Of a stretch of 64,000 nt of DNA, positions 22,292-34,117 are shown in pieces. Position numbers and translations under genes: made by a program. The notes below the pieces were generated by a model that was not told where the DNA came from, made no database searches, and was given only the letters and a program-made list of their open reading frames with translations. Source of the DNA: Escallonia rubra (Eukaryota; Streptophyta; Magnoliopsida; Escalloniales; Escalloniaceae); contig JAVXUO010002622.1 of assembly GCA_033065855.1 (NCBI GenBank), positions 1-64,000 of the forward strand. The letters run 5' to 3'. Position 1 is the stretch's first letter. Each line of letters starts with the position of its first letter.

Positions 22292-25108
22292 ATGCCGAGA
22301 TCAGTGAAGAATAATCAACTCACTGAGACAGAAAATCACGACTTCCAGGAAGCAATGGGGAATAGATTTGCTGCTTATGATGTGCGCATGGCTTCTGTAG
22401 AAGCTACGATGGGAGACTTGCAGAGAGGCAATTCAACCTTGCACCAGAGCTTCTCTGATCTTAAGCTGGAACTCACTAGCTTCATGGCTCAAATGAATAC
22501 TCGAACAGAAAACAGTCACAAGACAAATACTGAGCGTGGTGAGTCTAGTCACAGGCACAATCGAATGGAGTTTGGACTTCAACAGAACACTCCACCGCCT
22601 CATACAGGTAACCTGCCTCCTCCTCAGTTACCTAAACTCTCATTTCCACGGTTTAATGGTGACGACCCCAAGGGTTGGGTGCGCAAGGCTGAGAAATACT
22701 TCGACCTGTGTCCTATACATGAGGACTACAAGGTTCCTTATGCATCGGTGCACTTCGATGCTCAGGCAGAACATTGGTATGCTGCCTATATTAAACCAGT
22801 GGAGAATGTTGATTGGGAATCCTTTGTGAAGGATCTGTATGCTAGGTTCTCAGTATTAACTGGAGTAAGTGTGTTGGGAGAGTTCAATAAGCTCCAACAA
22901 ACTGGGAGAGTAGACGATTATTTTAACAAATTTGAAGCACTACGAGCTCAAGTAGTGCAGGAGATTGACTACTTGGATGAATGTTACTTTTGCATGAGTT
23001 TTATTGGAGGCTTAAGACCTGAGATCCAGAGTAGAGTTGAACAATTTGAGGTGGGGAACCTTACTAAGGCTATCTACATAGCCCGAAGAGAAGAAGTAGC
23101 AATTCAAAACTTGTTAAAGGGACACAAGTCTTTGCACACTGCAGTCCCCATATCCAACTACACCCAAACATCCTATAAGCCTACATTTACTAACCCTGGA
23201 CCATCCTATAAGACTGCCAAACCAACCACAACCCAACTTATACCATCCAAACCTCCAGCCTTACCTTACACCAGCAGTTTCCAAAGGGGCCTATTACCAA
23301 CTCCTCGCAGACCCCCTCCAAGGTTTAATCAACTTTCCACAGAGGAACACCAAAGGAGGTTAAGTCAAGGCTTATGCTTCAGGTGTGGAGCTAAGTTCGA
23401 ACCAGGTCACAAGAGTGTGTGCCCTATGAAATCTATAGCCATGATCATAACTGGAGGTGATGAGGTCACAGAAGCTACTTATAGCACTACGATAGAAACT
23501 GAGGATCCTCTCATCCCTCCCAACCAAGACCCCAACCCTGAACTAGAAATTAGTGTCCATGCCTTGGCTGGTAACAAGACACACCATACCATCAGGATAC
23601 CTGGACAAGTTGAAGGCAAGGAGTTCAGCATCTTAATTGACACAGGATCAACTGATAACTTCCTTGACCCTCAGTCAGCAAGTAAACTGAGATGCATTCT
23701 GGAAGGTACTACTCCATTGACAGTGGCTGTAGCTAATGGGGCAAGATTGAAGTATGATACAGTGTGCAACAATTTCACATGGGAAATGGGGTCACAGAAG
23801 TTCAACACCAAGATGAGAATTCTACCCTTGGGAGGCTGTGATTGTGTCCTTGGTATGCAGTGGCTGAGACAGTTTGGCAATGTTAACTTCAATTTTGATA
23901 ACAACCAAATCTCATTTCAGTACCAAGGCAAGCTCATAATATTGGAGGGAGGAGAGTTCAAGGGAACTACTATCAAGACGATCACAGCAACAGCCATGAG
24001 CAAGTTGATCACAAATAATGTGGGGACACTCTTTGGTCAGATCTATGCTGTGACCATTCCCTCAGAAGATGGGCAACAACCTGTTGAAATACAAGAACTA
24101 TTAGCAGAGTACCAAGAGGTGTTTGATGAACCTAAAGGGTTACCACCCCACAGGAGTCATGACTATTTCATTCCACTTATTGAAGGAGCTAAGCCTGTCA
24201 ATCTGAGACCATACAGGGTCTCATATGTGCAGAAGAATGAAATTGAAAGGATCATAGCAGAGCTACTACAAGCAGGTACTATCAAACCTAGAAACTCTCC
24301 CTTTGCATCACCCATACTTTTAGTCAAGAAAAAAGATGGGAGCTGGAGAATGTGTGTTGACTACAGGGAACTTAATAAACTGACAATCAAGGACAGATAC
24401 CCCATCCCTGTCATTGATGATTTGTTGGATGAGCTGAAAGGGTCCACCATTTTCACCAAACTGGACCTTAGGAGTGGCTATCACCAGATACGGGTGGTAG
24501 ACACTGATACTCACAAGACTGCTTTCAGGACACACACAGGGCTTTATGAGTTTTTAGTCATGCCTTTTGGGCTAACTAATGCTCCAGCCACATTTCAGAG
24601 CTTGATGAACACAATATTTCACCCATATCTGAGGCAGTTTGTACTAGTTTTCTTTGATGATATCTTGGTATACAGTAAGAGTATGCAGGCTCACTTAGTG
24701 CACCTCAGGCAAGTGCTACAGCTAATGAGGCAAGATTGCCTATATGCAAAGATGAGCAAGTGTACCTTTGCTCAGGGGCAAGTTGAGTATTTGGGGCATG
24801 TGGTGAACAAAAATGGTGTAACAGCAGATATGAGCAAGGTGGAAGCCATGCTCAACTAGCCAACACCAAGAAACCTTAAAGGGCTGAGAGGGTTTCTAGG
24901 CCTCACTGGATACTACATAAAGTTTGTTAAGGGCTATGGAGTGATTAGTAGACCTTTAACCAATTTATTGAAGAAAGATGCATATCACTGGGATACTTCC
25001 TCTGCTCAAGCCTTCAGTACACTGAAGCAAGCCATGGCCACCACTCATGTCTTGGCATTGCCAAATTTCACACTTCCTTTTGAGGTGGAAACTGATGCAT
25101 GTGATATA
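22292..25108 (+). pseudogene. Gypsy gag-pol, 5' part (gag, protease, RT)
   Basis: A single open frame of 855 codons from ATG 22292 to a TAG at 24857-24859. It has a gag capsid region ([18 protein letters not shown], residues about 114-130), a CCHC-like knuckle at 362-377 ([16 protein letters not shown], an unusually long C-to-H spacing), an aspartic protease DTGS at 450-453, and reverse transcriptase with the VDYRELN block at about 689 and the active site FFDD at 787-790. The TAG replaces the Trp codon of the conserved AMLNWP block; after it the same frame continues through the RT-RNase H linker ([20 protein letters not shown]) to ETDACDI at 25108, where the copia element is inserted. Translation would stop before RNase H, so this copy is defective. 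Confidence 0.92.
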
Positions 25109-26631
25109 TGTAGGTCCCTAAATACACCTAGAGGGGGGTGAATAGGTGTTTTTCAACTTAAGATATGAATTTAAAAATTAAGATTACAACGTAAAGACGG
25201 ATACAACAATAACAAGATCAACACAGAGATTTATACTGGTTCGGCCCCACCAGCCTACGTCCAGTCCTCGAGCACTCCACACAAGGGAGACCTACTCGAG
25301 CCTTTCACTATACCAGCTAGCTTCGGGTGCTAGCTCAAACCTCAGTACAATATCCGAAACCCTTCCTAGGTTTCCAACAGATTACAAGTGAAAAGAGATT
25401 ACAATTTGAATGCAATAATCAGGCTCCTTTTTGAGCAGAATATACAATGAAAGTTTTAAAGCTAAGCCTTCTTAGGTGGGAAGATCTAAATCCTTTCAAG
25501 AACAAAACCAAGAAGCTTACACTGAACTTTTTCTAAAATGAACTCACTCAAAAGATAATTGATAAGAATAAGAGAATGAGATGAGAGAGTTGTTTCAGAA
25601 TGAAAATTTGCGCGAGAGAAAAAAGTTCATAAATGCGCTAACTGATTCCCTATTTATACAGGAAGGAAATAGAGGACAGTTAGGTAGAAAAGCCAAGTGA
25701 GAAGGATTCGACTAAAGCATTTTAGCTTCGACTCAAATGTTTTGGCTTCGACTGAAAGTCTTGGCTTCGACTTAAAGTCTCGCCTTCGACCAAAAAGATT
25801 TGCTTCGACTAAAAAATCTTAGCTTCGACTAAACGTCTTAGCTTCGACTGAAAGTCTTAGCTTCGACTAAACGTCTTAGCTTCGACTGAAAGTCTTAGCT
25901 TCGACTAAACGTCTTAGCTTCGACTAAAACACACTTGGCTTCGACTGAAAGTCTTAGCTTCGACTAAACGTCTTAGCTTCGACTCAAACACACTTGGCTT
26001 CGACTGAAAGTCTTAGCTTCGACTAAACGTCTTAGCTTCGACTAAAACACACTTGGCTTCGACTGAAAGTCTTAGCTTCGACTAAACGTCTTAGCTTCGA
26101 CTCAAACACACTTGGCTTCGACTGAAAGTCTTAGCTTCGACTAAACGTCTTAGCTTCGACTCAAACACACTTGGCTTCGACTGAAAGTCTTAGCTTCGAC
26201 TAAACGTCTTAGCTTCGACTCAAACACACTTGACTTCGACTGAAAGTCTTAGCTTCGACTAAACGTCTTAGCTTCGACTAAAAGTTTTGGTTTCGAGTCA
26301 AAAGCTTGACTTCGGCTAAAAACACTTGGCTTCGTTCTTTACTAGAATTTCTGTCAGATCCTTTAAGAAAGGCTATTTAAAGAAAAGACTAAAACAAGAA
26401 AAGATATACTTTAAGATCTTGAATCTTTCTGTGTAGTCCAAAGCTTGAGTCCAAAGTCTTTGTCATCCATTGTCAAGGTCGTGCAAAATCTCTGTCAATC
26501 TCTGTCATCCATGTCAAGATTATGTCTTTGTTTGATTAAGATAAAACCTGAAATGTTTTACCTTCAATAATATTGTCAGATTAAAATTTAGATAAGTTAA
26601 GTCCGAAATCATCAAAATCAACAAGTCAACA
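25109..26631 (-). repeat. 3' LTR of the copia element (1523 bp)
   Basis: Begins, in minus sense, TGTTGACTTGTTGA and ends GGGACCTACA. It contains the TTCGACT minisatellite (25705-26335). Its 21-bp length difference from the other LTR comes mainly from minisatellite array content. Confidence 0.95.
25705..26335. repeat. TTCGACT minisatellite in the copia LTR
   Basis: 19-bp units alternate between CTTAGCTTCGACTGAAAGT and CTTAGCTTCGACTAAACGT. They are organised in a 59-bp higher-order unit containing CACACTTGGCTTCGACTGAA. The other LTR has the same array with a different copy order. Confidence 0.93.
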
Positions 26632-26842
26632 ATCTCCCCCTTTTTGATGATGACAATATTAAAAGACATACTCCCCCTTAATCAGATAACCATCGCATAA
26701 AAGAACAATAGAAAGAGCATCTTTAAATAATGAACAGATTTAATACAGATGCAAAAAGAACGACTGATTAATACATGTTCTCCCCCTTTGTCAAAGCAAA
26801 AAGAGGGGGTATCCAGGATAACAAAGAATGAATAAATAAAAA
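26632..26842 (-). other. Copia internal 3' region with polypurine tract
   Basis: Between the end of the env-position ORF and the 3' LTR. In element sense it ends with the purine tract AAAAAGGGGGAGA that primes plus-strand synthesis. No ORF. Confidence 0.7.
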
Positions 26843-28876
26843 CTAGGGCCGACGGCGGCGAGAACCTTGGGCAGAGGATGACGGATCATTGGGCGGTGGA
26901 GCAGACTGACGAGTACGGGGCGCAGCAGCAGGCGGCGGATCTGTGGTGGGAACTTCAACCACTTCAACAACGCGAGGAGATCGCGGCGGCGGGGGATTGT
27001 AAGGAAGATGCGGGTTGAAGAACCATTCTTCCCCGTAGTTGCCAGTATGGTGAGAGGGAAAGATATCGGGACGAGTCACCCGAAAGCCATGCGCCTGATC
27101 GAAAGTCTGATGCGCCAAATAACGGTTCTGTTCAGTCAGTATGCTCGTCGTGAGATGGGCCTGGCGGCGATGATCCTGAAGGGCAACCTCTTGCTGGTGG
27201 TGAAGGTCATGCTGCATCCGTGACAAGCTTTCAAGAATGGGGGTGTGATTGAGAGGGATAGAGGTAAGGTTAGCAGTAAGGTCATTTAGGAGGTTGTGAA
27301 AATCTATCTGGTTGGAAAGGAGCTGGGCGGAAGAATGTTGAACCGACTGCTGAAGAGCAGCAAGCTCTTGAAGAAGAATGGTGTGGTTATTGGTTACAGA
27401 AGCAGCAAGAGTGGTTTGGGAGTCGAGAATAAGCTGAAGTGAGGTTGAGATGCGAGAAAGGGTGTCAGAGAGGTCGGGGTGATCAGAAGTGAGAAATTCA
27501 TCAAAGTCAAGATTGGAAAAGTCGTTGAGAGGGCTGGTGAAGAAGGGATCAGCAGGGTGAGGACGAACTGAGGGGGAAGGGTCAGACGGAGCAGGNGGAA
27601 TGAAGGGAGGAGAAGGAGGTGGGGGTGGTGGAAAATGGGGAATTGAAGCAGAAGATGGGGCTGACGGAATTTCAGGAGCAGTAAAGGGAGCAGAAATGGA
27701 AGCTGGGACAGACTGGGAAGGGCGTTCAAGCAGGGCAGTGTTGGAGGAGAGATCGAAGCGGATGGTGAAGCCGGCGCGACGAAGAGAAGTTTCGTCGAGC
27801 ACATGATGACTCGGAAGAATGATGCGTTCCGAGTTAGAGGTAGGCAAGGGAACATTAAAATGTTCAAAAACTCGAGTCAAAAGAAGGCCGAAGGGAAGGT
27901 TTGCAGTAGACTTGTTTTTTCGGGCATGCATGACAAGCATGATGATGCCGGCAATGTTTAACGGGGAACCCCTAAGAAAATGGGTGAGAAGAATGATATC
28001 TAAGTAGGAGAAAGTGGCATAAGAGCCAGAACGAGCCGAAAGATTGTAACAGAGAATAAGGTGAAGAACGCGAGAAAGAGGGGACATGTCACTTAACTGT
28101 GGTTTACGGGGATGAGTGATAGAGGGGTCCCCTAAGAGTGTTTGGGTCTGTTGGAGAGGGGTAAAAGAACCGGAGGTACACCAAGTGTTTGCAGTGAAAA
28201 CAAGAGTAGAAGATTGATTTTCGAAGCCAAAAATCTGTGCCAAAGTGGTGGCATCAAGACGAATGTGGACCCCATTCACATATGAGGTCAGAAAGGTAGG
28301 GGGTTGGGCATCAAAGTGCAAATTGGAGTAGAACATGCGAACCAGAGCAGGATAGTAAGTGGAGGGGGGAGAGAGAATGGAGAGGCATCCCATTCGCTCA
28401 AACAGAGCAGTAACACCAAGTTGCGTCATAAGATTGACGTCACTTGGGCGACCGGGGATGACTTCCCGATTGACGTAAAGGGTGTAATATTGAAGTTGGT
28501 CTTCGGGAGTAGGAAAGAAATGGGGAATGTGAAGGATGTCGGAAGATGAAGTGTATGGGCAAGTTGGGGGTGGGCAGGATGGTGGAGGGGCAGACGAAGA
28601 AGAGGCATGGGGAGGAGGAGGAGGAACTACAGTACCTGAAGAGGACGGTGCTGATGATGACGGAGGGACAGTTGTGGAGGTCGTACGACGGGAAGCAGCG
28701 TTGGATGCTTGACGGGTACGAGGACGGGTGGTCGGCGGTGGAGCAGCGACAGCGGCAGACGGTGGAGCAGCAACAGCGGCAGGCGCGTCATTGGTGGAAG
28801 GCGGAGACCCATCGTTGTCTTCGTCAGATTGAATAATGTAGCGACGACGACTTTGATTTCGTTGGTTTGACGCCAT
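26843..28876 (-). CDS. Extra ORF in the env position of the SIRE-type copia element
   Basis: 677 codons from the ATG at 28876 (MASNQRNQSRRRY); the frame stays open a further 320 bp upstream through the minisatellite leader, so 28876 is chosen as the first ATG after the repeat. One ambiguous base (n, 27595) falls inside. Layout: an acidic/Ser-Pro-Ala-rich N-terminus, a globular block (about residues 110-330) with motifs FFPTPEDQLQYYTLYVNREV and MFYSNLHF, which resembles the domain often labelled 'putative plant transposon protein', a Pro-rich linker, then a likely coiled coil (SRISTSLQLILDSQTTLAAS onward) and an Arg/Pro-rich tail. I see no signal peptide or membrane span, so 'envelope-like' refers only to position. 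Function unknown. Confidence 0.75.
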   Translation of the reverse strand: MASNQRNQSRRRYIIQSDEDNDGSPPSTNDAPAAVAAPPSAAVAAPPPTTRPRTRQASNAASRRTTSTTVPPSSSAPSSSGTVVPPPPPHASSSSAPPPSCPPPTCPYTSSSDILHIPHFFPTPEDQLQYYTLYVNREVIPGRPSDVNLMTQLGVTALFERMGCLSILSPPSTYYPALVRMFYSNLHFDAQPPTFLTSYVNGVHIRLDATTLAQIFGFENQSSTLVFTANTWCTSGSFTPLQQTQTLLGDPSITHPRKPQLSDMSPLSRVLHLILCYNLSARSGSYATFSYLDIILLTHFLRGSPLNIAGIIMLVMHARKNKSTANLPFGLLLTRVFEHFNVPLPTSNSERIILPSHHVLDETSLRRAGFTIRFDLSSNTALLERPSQSVPASISAPFTAPEIPSAPSSASIPHFPPPPPPSPPFIXPAPSDPSPSVRPHPADPFFTSPLNDFSNLDFDEFLTSDHPDLSDTLSRISTSLQLILDSQTTLAASVTNNHTILLQELAALQQSVQHSSAQLLSNQIDFHNLLNDLTANLTSIPLNHTPILESLSRMQHDLHHQQEVALQDHRRQAHLTTSILTEQNRYLAHQTFDQAHGFRVTRPDIFPSHHTGNYGEEWFFNPHLPYNPPPPRSPRVVEVVEVPTTDPPPAAAPRTRQSAPPPNDPSSSAQGSRRRRP

Positions 28877-29007
28877 GTGGGTCCGTGGAGTGACAGGTGG
28901 ACAAGAGAAAGAGGAGAGAAATAGTGAAAGTGACAGACACAGTGAAAAAGGGAAACAGTAAAAAGTAAAAGTGGAAAAGGTGGCATATAAATAGGCAAAA
29001 GAGTTTA

Positions 29008-29160
29008 GTCGACTGAAGGGGGTTGAGTCGACTGAAAGTGGACATTTTAGTCGAGTAAAGGGGGTTGAGTCGACTGAAAAGGGGTTTAGTCGACTGAAAG
29101 GGGTTGAGTCGACTGAATGGGGTTCAGTCGACTGAAAAGGGGTTGAGTCGACTGAAAGGG
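29008..29160. repeat. GTCGACT minisatellite between copia pol and the extra ORF
   Basis: Units of about 19-20 bp of the type GAGTCGACTGAAAGGGGTT, about eight copies. They lie in the leader of the extra ORF just after the pol stop (29182, minus). The core TCGACTGAAAG is the same as in the LTR minisatellite. Confidence 0.85.
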
Positions 29161-29181
29161 TGAATTTTAGACAGCCAAAAC

Positions 29182-32100
29182 TTAACTCAGATCGCACATT
29201 CCCAAACGACGACGAAGAGAACAGAAAGATGATTCAGCTAAAGGTTTTGTAAAGATATCGGCGAGCTGATCTTCAGAGCCAACTTTCTTAAGTTCAATTA
29301 ACCCCTTTTGAACATTGTCGCGGAGAAAGTGATGACGAATATCGATGTGCTTAGTGCGTGAGTGTTGGACAGGATTTTTACTAATATCGATAGCACTGCT
29401 ACTGTCGCACATAATAGGAATAAGCGCTAAAGAGACACCAAAATCTTGTAAGGTTTGACGCATCCATAAAACTTGGGCACAACAGCTTCCAGCTGCAACA
29501 TATTCCGCTTCAGCGGTGGATAGAGCCACAGATGTCTGTTTCTTACTGTGCCAGGAAACTAAAGCATCGCCGAGAAACTGACAGGTGCCACTAGTACTCT
29601 TACGATCAACAAGACAACCCGCATAATCAGAATCTGAAAAACCAACTAGATCTATTGAAGAATTACGAGGATACCAGAGACCTAAGTTTAGAGTACCAGA
29701 GAGATATTTAAAAATACGTTTAACAGCAGATAAATGAGATTCTTTGGGGCAGGCTTGAAAACGGGCACAAATGCACACACTAAACATGATGTCAGGTCTA
29801 GAAGCAGTAAGGTAAAGTAAACTGCCAATCATACCACGAAAAAGTTTACTATCGACATCTTTACCATTTTCATCTTTGATAAGATTGACGCTGGGGGAAA
29901 TAGGAGTACCTCTAGGTTTAGCATTTTCCAAGCCAAACCTTTTCAAAAGTTCCCGAGTGTACTTAGACTGATTGATAAAAATTCCGTCTTTGGACTGCTT
30001 GATTTGAAGTCCAAGAAAAAAAGTAAGTTCACCCATCATGCTCATCTCAAATTCTCTGCGCATATTTTCAGCAAATTCTTGACAAAGATCATTGTTAGTG
30101 GCACCAAAAATAATGTCATCAACATAAATTTGAACGATTAAAATATGGGAACTACGAGTTTTTGTAAAGAGAGTAGTATCGACTTTGCCACGAGAGAATC
30201 CATGATCAATGAGGAAGCTGCTGAGACGATCATACCAAGCTCGAGGAGCTTGTTTAAGACCGTACAAAGCCTTTTTCAATTTAAAGACATGATTGGGATA
30301 TTTTTCATTTTCAAAACCGGGAGGTTGTTTAACAAAAACTTCCTCTTGTATTACCCCATTCAAGAAAGCACTTTTCACGTCCATTTGAAAAAGTTTGAAG
30401 TTCAAATGACATGAAAATGCCAAAAGAATTCGGATAGCTTCAAGTCGTGCAACAGGGGCAAAAGTTTCATCAAAATCAATCCCTTCGACTTGATTGTATC
30501 CTTGAGCAACGAGTCTAGCTTTGTTACGAACAATATGGCCATCTTCATCAAGTTTGTTTCGAAAAACCCACTTGGTTCCAATGACCTTTTGTTGAACAGG
30601 AGCCGGAACAAGTGTCCAAACTTCGCTTCGCTCAAATTGATTCAATTCATCTTGCATGGCAAGAATCCACTCAGAATCATTTAGAGCCTCTGAAATATTT
30701 TTAGGCTCTATTTGAGAAAGAAAAGCAAAATCCTTACAGAAAAGATTTACCGTAGACCGAGTTGTAACTCCGCGTTCCACATTGCCTATAACTTGGTCTA
30801 ATGGATGACTAGAAGAATATCTCCAGCTTTTTGGAAGTGGCAAAGTTTCATCGTTATTATTGCGAGAAGTTGAACACTCCCCCTCAGTTGAGGAGACGTT
30901 AAGATTGTTGTTCAAATCCATGGAGAGTTCGTCATCATCATCACCTGCAATCTTACTTGTTTGTTCAACATTAGATTCTTCAAAAACAACATGCATAGAT
31001 TCTTCAATGGTCAAAGACTTACGGTTATAAATTCTATATGCTCTACTCTTTAATGAATAACCAAGAAATATTCCCTCATCAGACTTTGCATCGAACTTTC
31101 CTAAATTCTCACGATTGTTCAAAATAAAACATTTGCAACCGAAAACCCTGAAATAATCGATTTTTGGTTTTCGATTTGAGAACAATTCGTAAGGAGTTTT
31201 ATCAAGAATTGGTCTGATGAGTACTCTGTTCAATACGTAACAGGAAGTGTTGACGGCTTCTGCCCAAAAATATTTTGGCAAAGAGTTTTCTTGAAGCATA
31301 GTTCTGGCCATTTCTTGAAGAGTATGATTCTTTCTCTCAACAACTCCATTTTGTTGGGGTGTCCGAGGGGCAGAAAACTCATGTGAAATGCCATTTTGAA
31401 TACAAAAAGGAATAAAATCTTTTTCAAATTCACCGCCATGATCACTTCGAATTTTGACAAGTTTCAACTCCTTCTCATTTTGAAGCTGTTTAACAAGACT
31501 GAAAATTTTTTCAAACGCTTCATCTTTATGAGTTAAAAAAAGAACCCAGGTGTATCTTGAAAAATCGTCAACAATGACGAAGGCATAAAATTTACCACCA
31601 AGGCTAGCATTTCTAGTAGGACCAAAAAGATCTAAATGAAGGAGTTGAAGAGGACGAGAGGTTGAAACAACATTTTTGGCTTGAAAAGAAATTTTTGACT
31701 GTTTACCATATTGACAGGCATCACAGATTTTATCCTTGATAAATCTCAAGTTTGGTAAGCCTCTGACGAGATCTTTCGAGAGAAGTTTCTTGATGAGATC
31801 CATGTGAACATGACCTAATCTACGATGCCACAACCAAATATCATTGTGCTGAACAGAAAGACATACTTCACGGGAATGGTCAGATGCATCAAAAGACAGA
31901 GTATAAATGTTACCATCTCTTTTACCGATCAGCGTACTCCCATCCGAGGCATGACTGATAAGACATTTTTCGCCTTCAAACTGAACTTTGTGACCACTAT
32001 CGATTAGTTGACTGATACTTATCAAATTAAACTTTAAACCGTCAACTAAAGATACGTTGTAAATAGAAATGGAGCCAGTGCCAATTTTACCTTTACCGAT

Positions 32101-32244
32101 GATCTTACCATTTGAGTTGTCTCCAAAAGTGACGAGCCCGCCATTTTTCGGAGTGATGTGAGAGAAAAGAGAACGATCACCTGTCATATGTCTTGAACAA
32201 CCGCTGTCGAGAATCCATTTGTTGCAGTCTACCCTTGCTTTCAA
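29182..32244 (-). CDS. Copia pol polyprotein (protease, integrase, RT, RNase H)
   Basis: One uninterrupted frame of 1020 codons. Protease [10 protein letters not shown] at residue 13, followed by the GAG-pre-integrase zinc region ([16 protein letters not shown], 139-180). Integrase D205, D268 and E303 (D,D35E spacing), with an RVFGC core. Reverse transcriptase runs from [12 protein letters not shown] (about 559), through [11 protein letters not shown] (620), to the active site YVDD at 707-710. RNase H has SDSDYAGC and STAEAEYVA. No stop or frameshift, so this part could be functional. It overlaps the 3' end of gag (32177-32244) in another frame, so gag-pol fusion would need a frameshift. The first codon of the open frame is not ATG, consistent with translation as part of a polyprotein. 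Confidence 0.95.
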   Translation of the reverse strand: MKARVDCNKWILDSGCSRHMTGDRSLFSHITPKNGGLVTFGDNSNGKIIGKGKIGTGSISIYNVSLVDGLKFNLISISQLIDSGHKVQFEGEKCLISHASDGSTLIGKRDGNIYTLSFDASDHSREVCLSVQHNDIWLWHRRLGHVHMDLIKKLLSKDLVRGLPNLRFIKDKICDACQYGKQSKISFQAKNVVSTSRPLQLLHLDLFGPTRNASLGGKFYAFVIVDDFSRYTWVLFLTHKDEAFEKIFSLVKQLQNEKELKLVKIRSDHGGEFEKDFIPFCIQNGISHEFSAPRTPQQNGVVERKNHTLQEMARTMLQENSLPKYFWAEAVNTSCYVLNRVLIRPILDKTPYELFSNRKPKIDYFRVFGCKCFILNNRENLGKFDAKSDEGIFLGYSLKSRAYRIYNRKSLTIEESMHVVFEESNVEQTSKIAGDDDDELSMDLNNNLNVSSTEGECSTSRNNNDETLPLPKSWRYSSSHPLDQVIGNVERGVTTRSTVNLFCKDFAFLSQIEPKNISEALNDSEWILAMQDELNQFERSEVWTLVPAPVQQKVIGTKWVFRNKLDEDGHIVRNKARLVAQGYNQVEGIDFDETFAPVARLEAIRILLAFSCHLNFKLFQMDVKSAFLNGVIQEEVFVKQPPGFENEKYPNHVFKLKKALYGLKQAPRAWYDRLSSFLIDHGFSRGKVDTTLFTKTRSSHILIVQIYVDDIIFGATNNDLCQEFAENMRREFEMSMMGELTFFLGLQIKQSKDGIFINQSKYTRELLKRFGLENAKPRGTPISPSVNLIKDENGKDVDSKLFRGMIGSLLYLTASRPDIMFSVCICARFQACPKESHLSAVKRIFKYLSGTLNLGLWYPRNSSIDLVGFSDSDYAGCLVDRKSTSGTCQFLGDALVSWHSKKQTSVALSTAEAEYVAAGSCCAQVLWMRQTLQDFGVSLALIPIMCDSSSAIDISKNPVQHSRTKHIDIRHHFLRDNVQKGLIELKKVGSEDQLADIFTKPLAESSFCSLRRRLGMCDLS

Positions 32245-34049
32245 GCATACCTACAACAGATTCTGGTTTCGTTCCTTTAGGTACCCACACTTTCTTGGGT
32301 CCTGGAAGATTAGATAAAGAAGATTTTGGCACCCATACATGTTTCATTTTCTTCTTAGTAAAAGAAGGAGATGACTGTTTTTTAATAAGATTAAGAGGAC
32401 AATTTTTAACTAAATGTCCCTTCTTGTTACAAACAGTACAGAGAGTGAATGGTGAACAGGAAACTAAACTTTTGTTAAAGAAATTTTTGTAGTCCTTTTG
32501 CTTCTTTGACGGATCATAACCAACTCCCCTCTTCTGAAAGACACAACTTTGTTTACCCAAAAGAATATCCAAATTCTCTCTTCCTTGTGTAAATTTTGAA
32601 AGAGTAAAATTGAGGTCTTCAATCTCTTTTTCTAAAATTAATTTTTGTGTAGTTATATCCTCCAGTTGAGATTTTAAAGATTCATTTTCAACTGGAACTT
32701 TGATTTCTCTAAGAAAGTTAATTTCAGAATGCTCAAGAAAATTTTCTTTCTTAAAATCATTTACATTATTTTTTAAAGAAACATTTTCAGAAATATAAAA
32801 TTTAATTTTTTCTTGCAACTCTTCCTTTTCGTCTTCCAACTCTTCAACAGTATTTATCAAAGAAAAAGCCTTAATTTTTAGATCTGCATTTTTAATTTTC
32901 AACTTTTCATAATTTTTACTGAGTTCGAGAAAAGCTGACTGAAGTTCGTTAAAATGTTTTTCCGGGGTTACCTTGAGATCATCATCGTTTGCCATGAAGC
33001 AGAGTTGAGCTACGTCCTCATCCTCGCTTCCTTCCTTATCGCTTTCATCAGAGTCATCCCAAGTTAGCAGTGCTTTTCTTGATTTGAACTTCTTCTCCTT
33101 GAAGTCTCGACTGTTGCTGTTTGCGGTCTTGTTTTTGAGTTGTGGACAGTATTTCTTTATATGTCCAGTTCTGCCGCATTCGTAACAGGCGTCAGAATTT
33201 TCCCTTGCATTCCAATCACCATTATTTCTTTGATGTGATTGGTTTGTTGGATTTCTCCTGAACATCCCATCTCTCTTGTTTGCGAGAAACTTTTTGAACT
33301 TCCGAGTGATGAGAGCCATTTCAGGATCAGAATCGTCACTGCTTTCCGTTGGCTCATGAGAACTCTCAGCTTTAAGAGCTAAGTTCTTCTTCTTGGAGGT
33401 GGTTTCTTCTTCGTCATGAATTTTCATCGTAATTTCATGAGTCATTAAAGAGCCCACCAATTCTTCAAGCTTCAGCACATTCAAGTCCTTCGCCTCTTGA
33501 ATGGCTGTGAGTTTTGCTTCCCATCTTTTTGGGAGAGATCTGAGAACTTTTCGGACAACTTCATTTTCTGGGTAAGTTTGACAAGAGTCTCAGCCCATTG
33601 ATAATGAGAGTGAATCTGGAATACATCTCATTTATGGACTCGTGCTCCTTCATCTTGAAGGCTTCGTATTGCTGGACCAACATGTTGATTTTGGTCTCTT
33701 TTACCTGATTTGTTCCTTCATGAGTAACCTCCAACAATCTCCACATTTCTCTAGCCGTCTCACAAGCTGAGACTCGATTGTACTCATTTATGTCGAGGCC
33801 ACAACTGATAATGTTCTTGGCTTTATCATCCATGGAGAAGAGCTGGGCCTCATGATTATCCATTTCAAGAATTCCTTTCGGAATCTTGCTTCCATCCAGT
33901 CCATCCTTCATAGGAATTATAGGACCATTTTCAACAACATACCATACGTGAATATCCTGCCTCAGAAAGTTCCTCATGCGATTTTTCCAGTAGCTGTAGT
34001 TGTCATTTTTCAACAATGGTGGCCTGGTGGTTGCTGATCCTTCTTCCAT
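32177..34049 (-). pseudogene. Copia gag, broken by a frameshift
   Basis: Two overlapping-by-homology frames make one gag. The N-terminal part, 34049-33561 (ATG, 162 codons), holds the copia capsid (SYWKNRMRNFLR; ARE-MWRLLEVTHEGTNQVKE). The C-terminal part runs from about 33570 to 32177 and continues at YPENEVVRKVLRSLPKRWEA. The shift lies near 33573, where one base is gained or lost. The second part carries two CX2CX4HX4C knuckles, CYECGRTGHIKKYC and CTVCNKKGHLVKNC, around a long coiled-coil-like acidic/basic stretch. The element therefore cannot make a full Gag from this copy unless a frameshift occurs. Confidence 0.88.
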
Positions 34050-34103
34050 AGCACGATCTTTTGCTCTTGACGATTAAGTCACGGAAGAATTTCAGAGCAC
34101 AAG

Positions 34104-34115
34104 GCTCTGATACCA
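34104..34115 (-). other. Copia primer binding site (tRNA-iMet)
   Basis: Minus-strand TGGTATCAGAGC, two bases inside the 5' LTR; complementary to initiator tRNA-Met, as in the host gypsy element. Confidence 0.9.
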
Positions 34116-34117
34116 CT

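Noticed and set aside
25705-26335. Regularly spaced repeats resembling a CRISPR array
   Set aside because: The spacers are themselves repeats (19/59-bp periodicity), there are no cas genes, and the array lies in the LTR of a plant retrotransposon and recurs in the other LTR.
29010-29197. Extending the env-position ORF upstream to include repeated SVDSTPF codons
   Set aside because: This part is the minisatellite leader; the first ATG after it (28876) is the better start.
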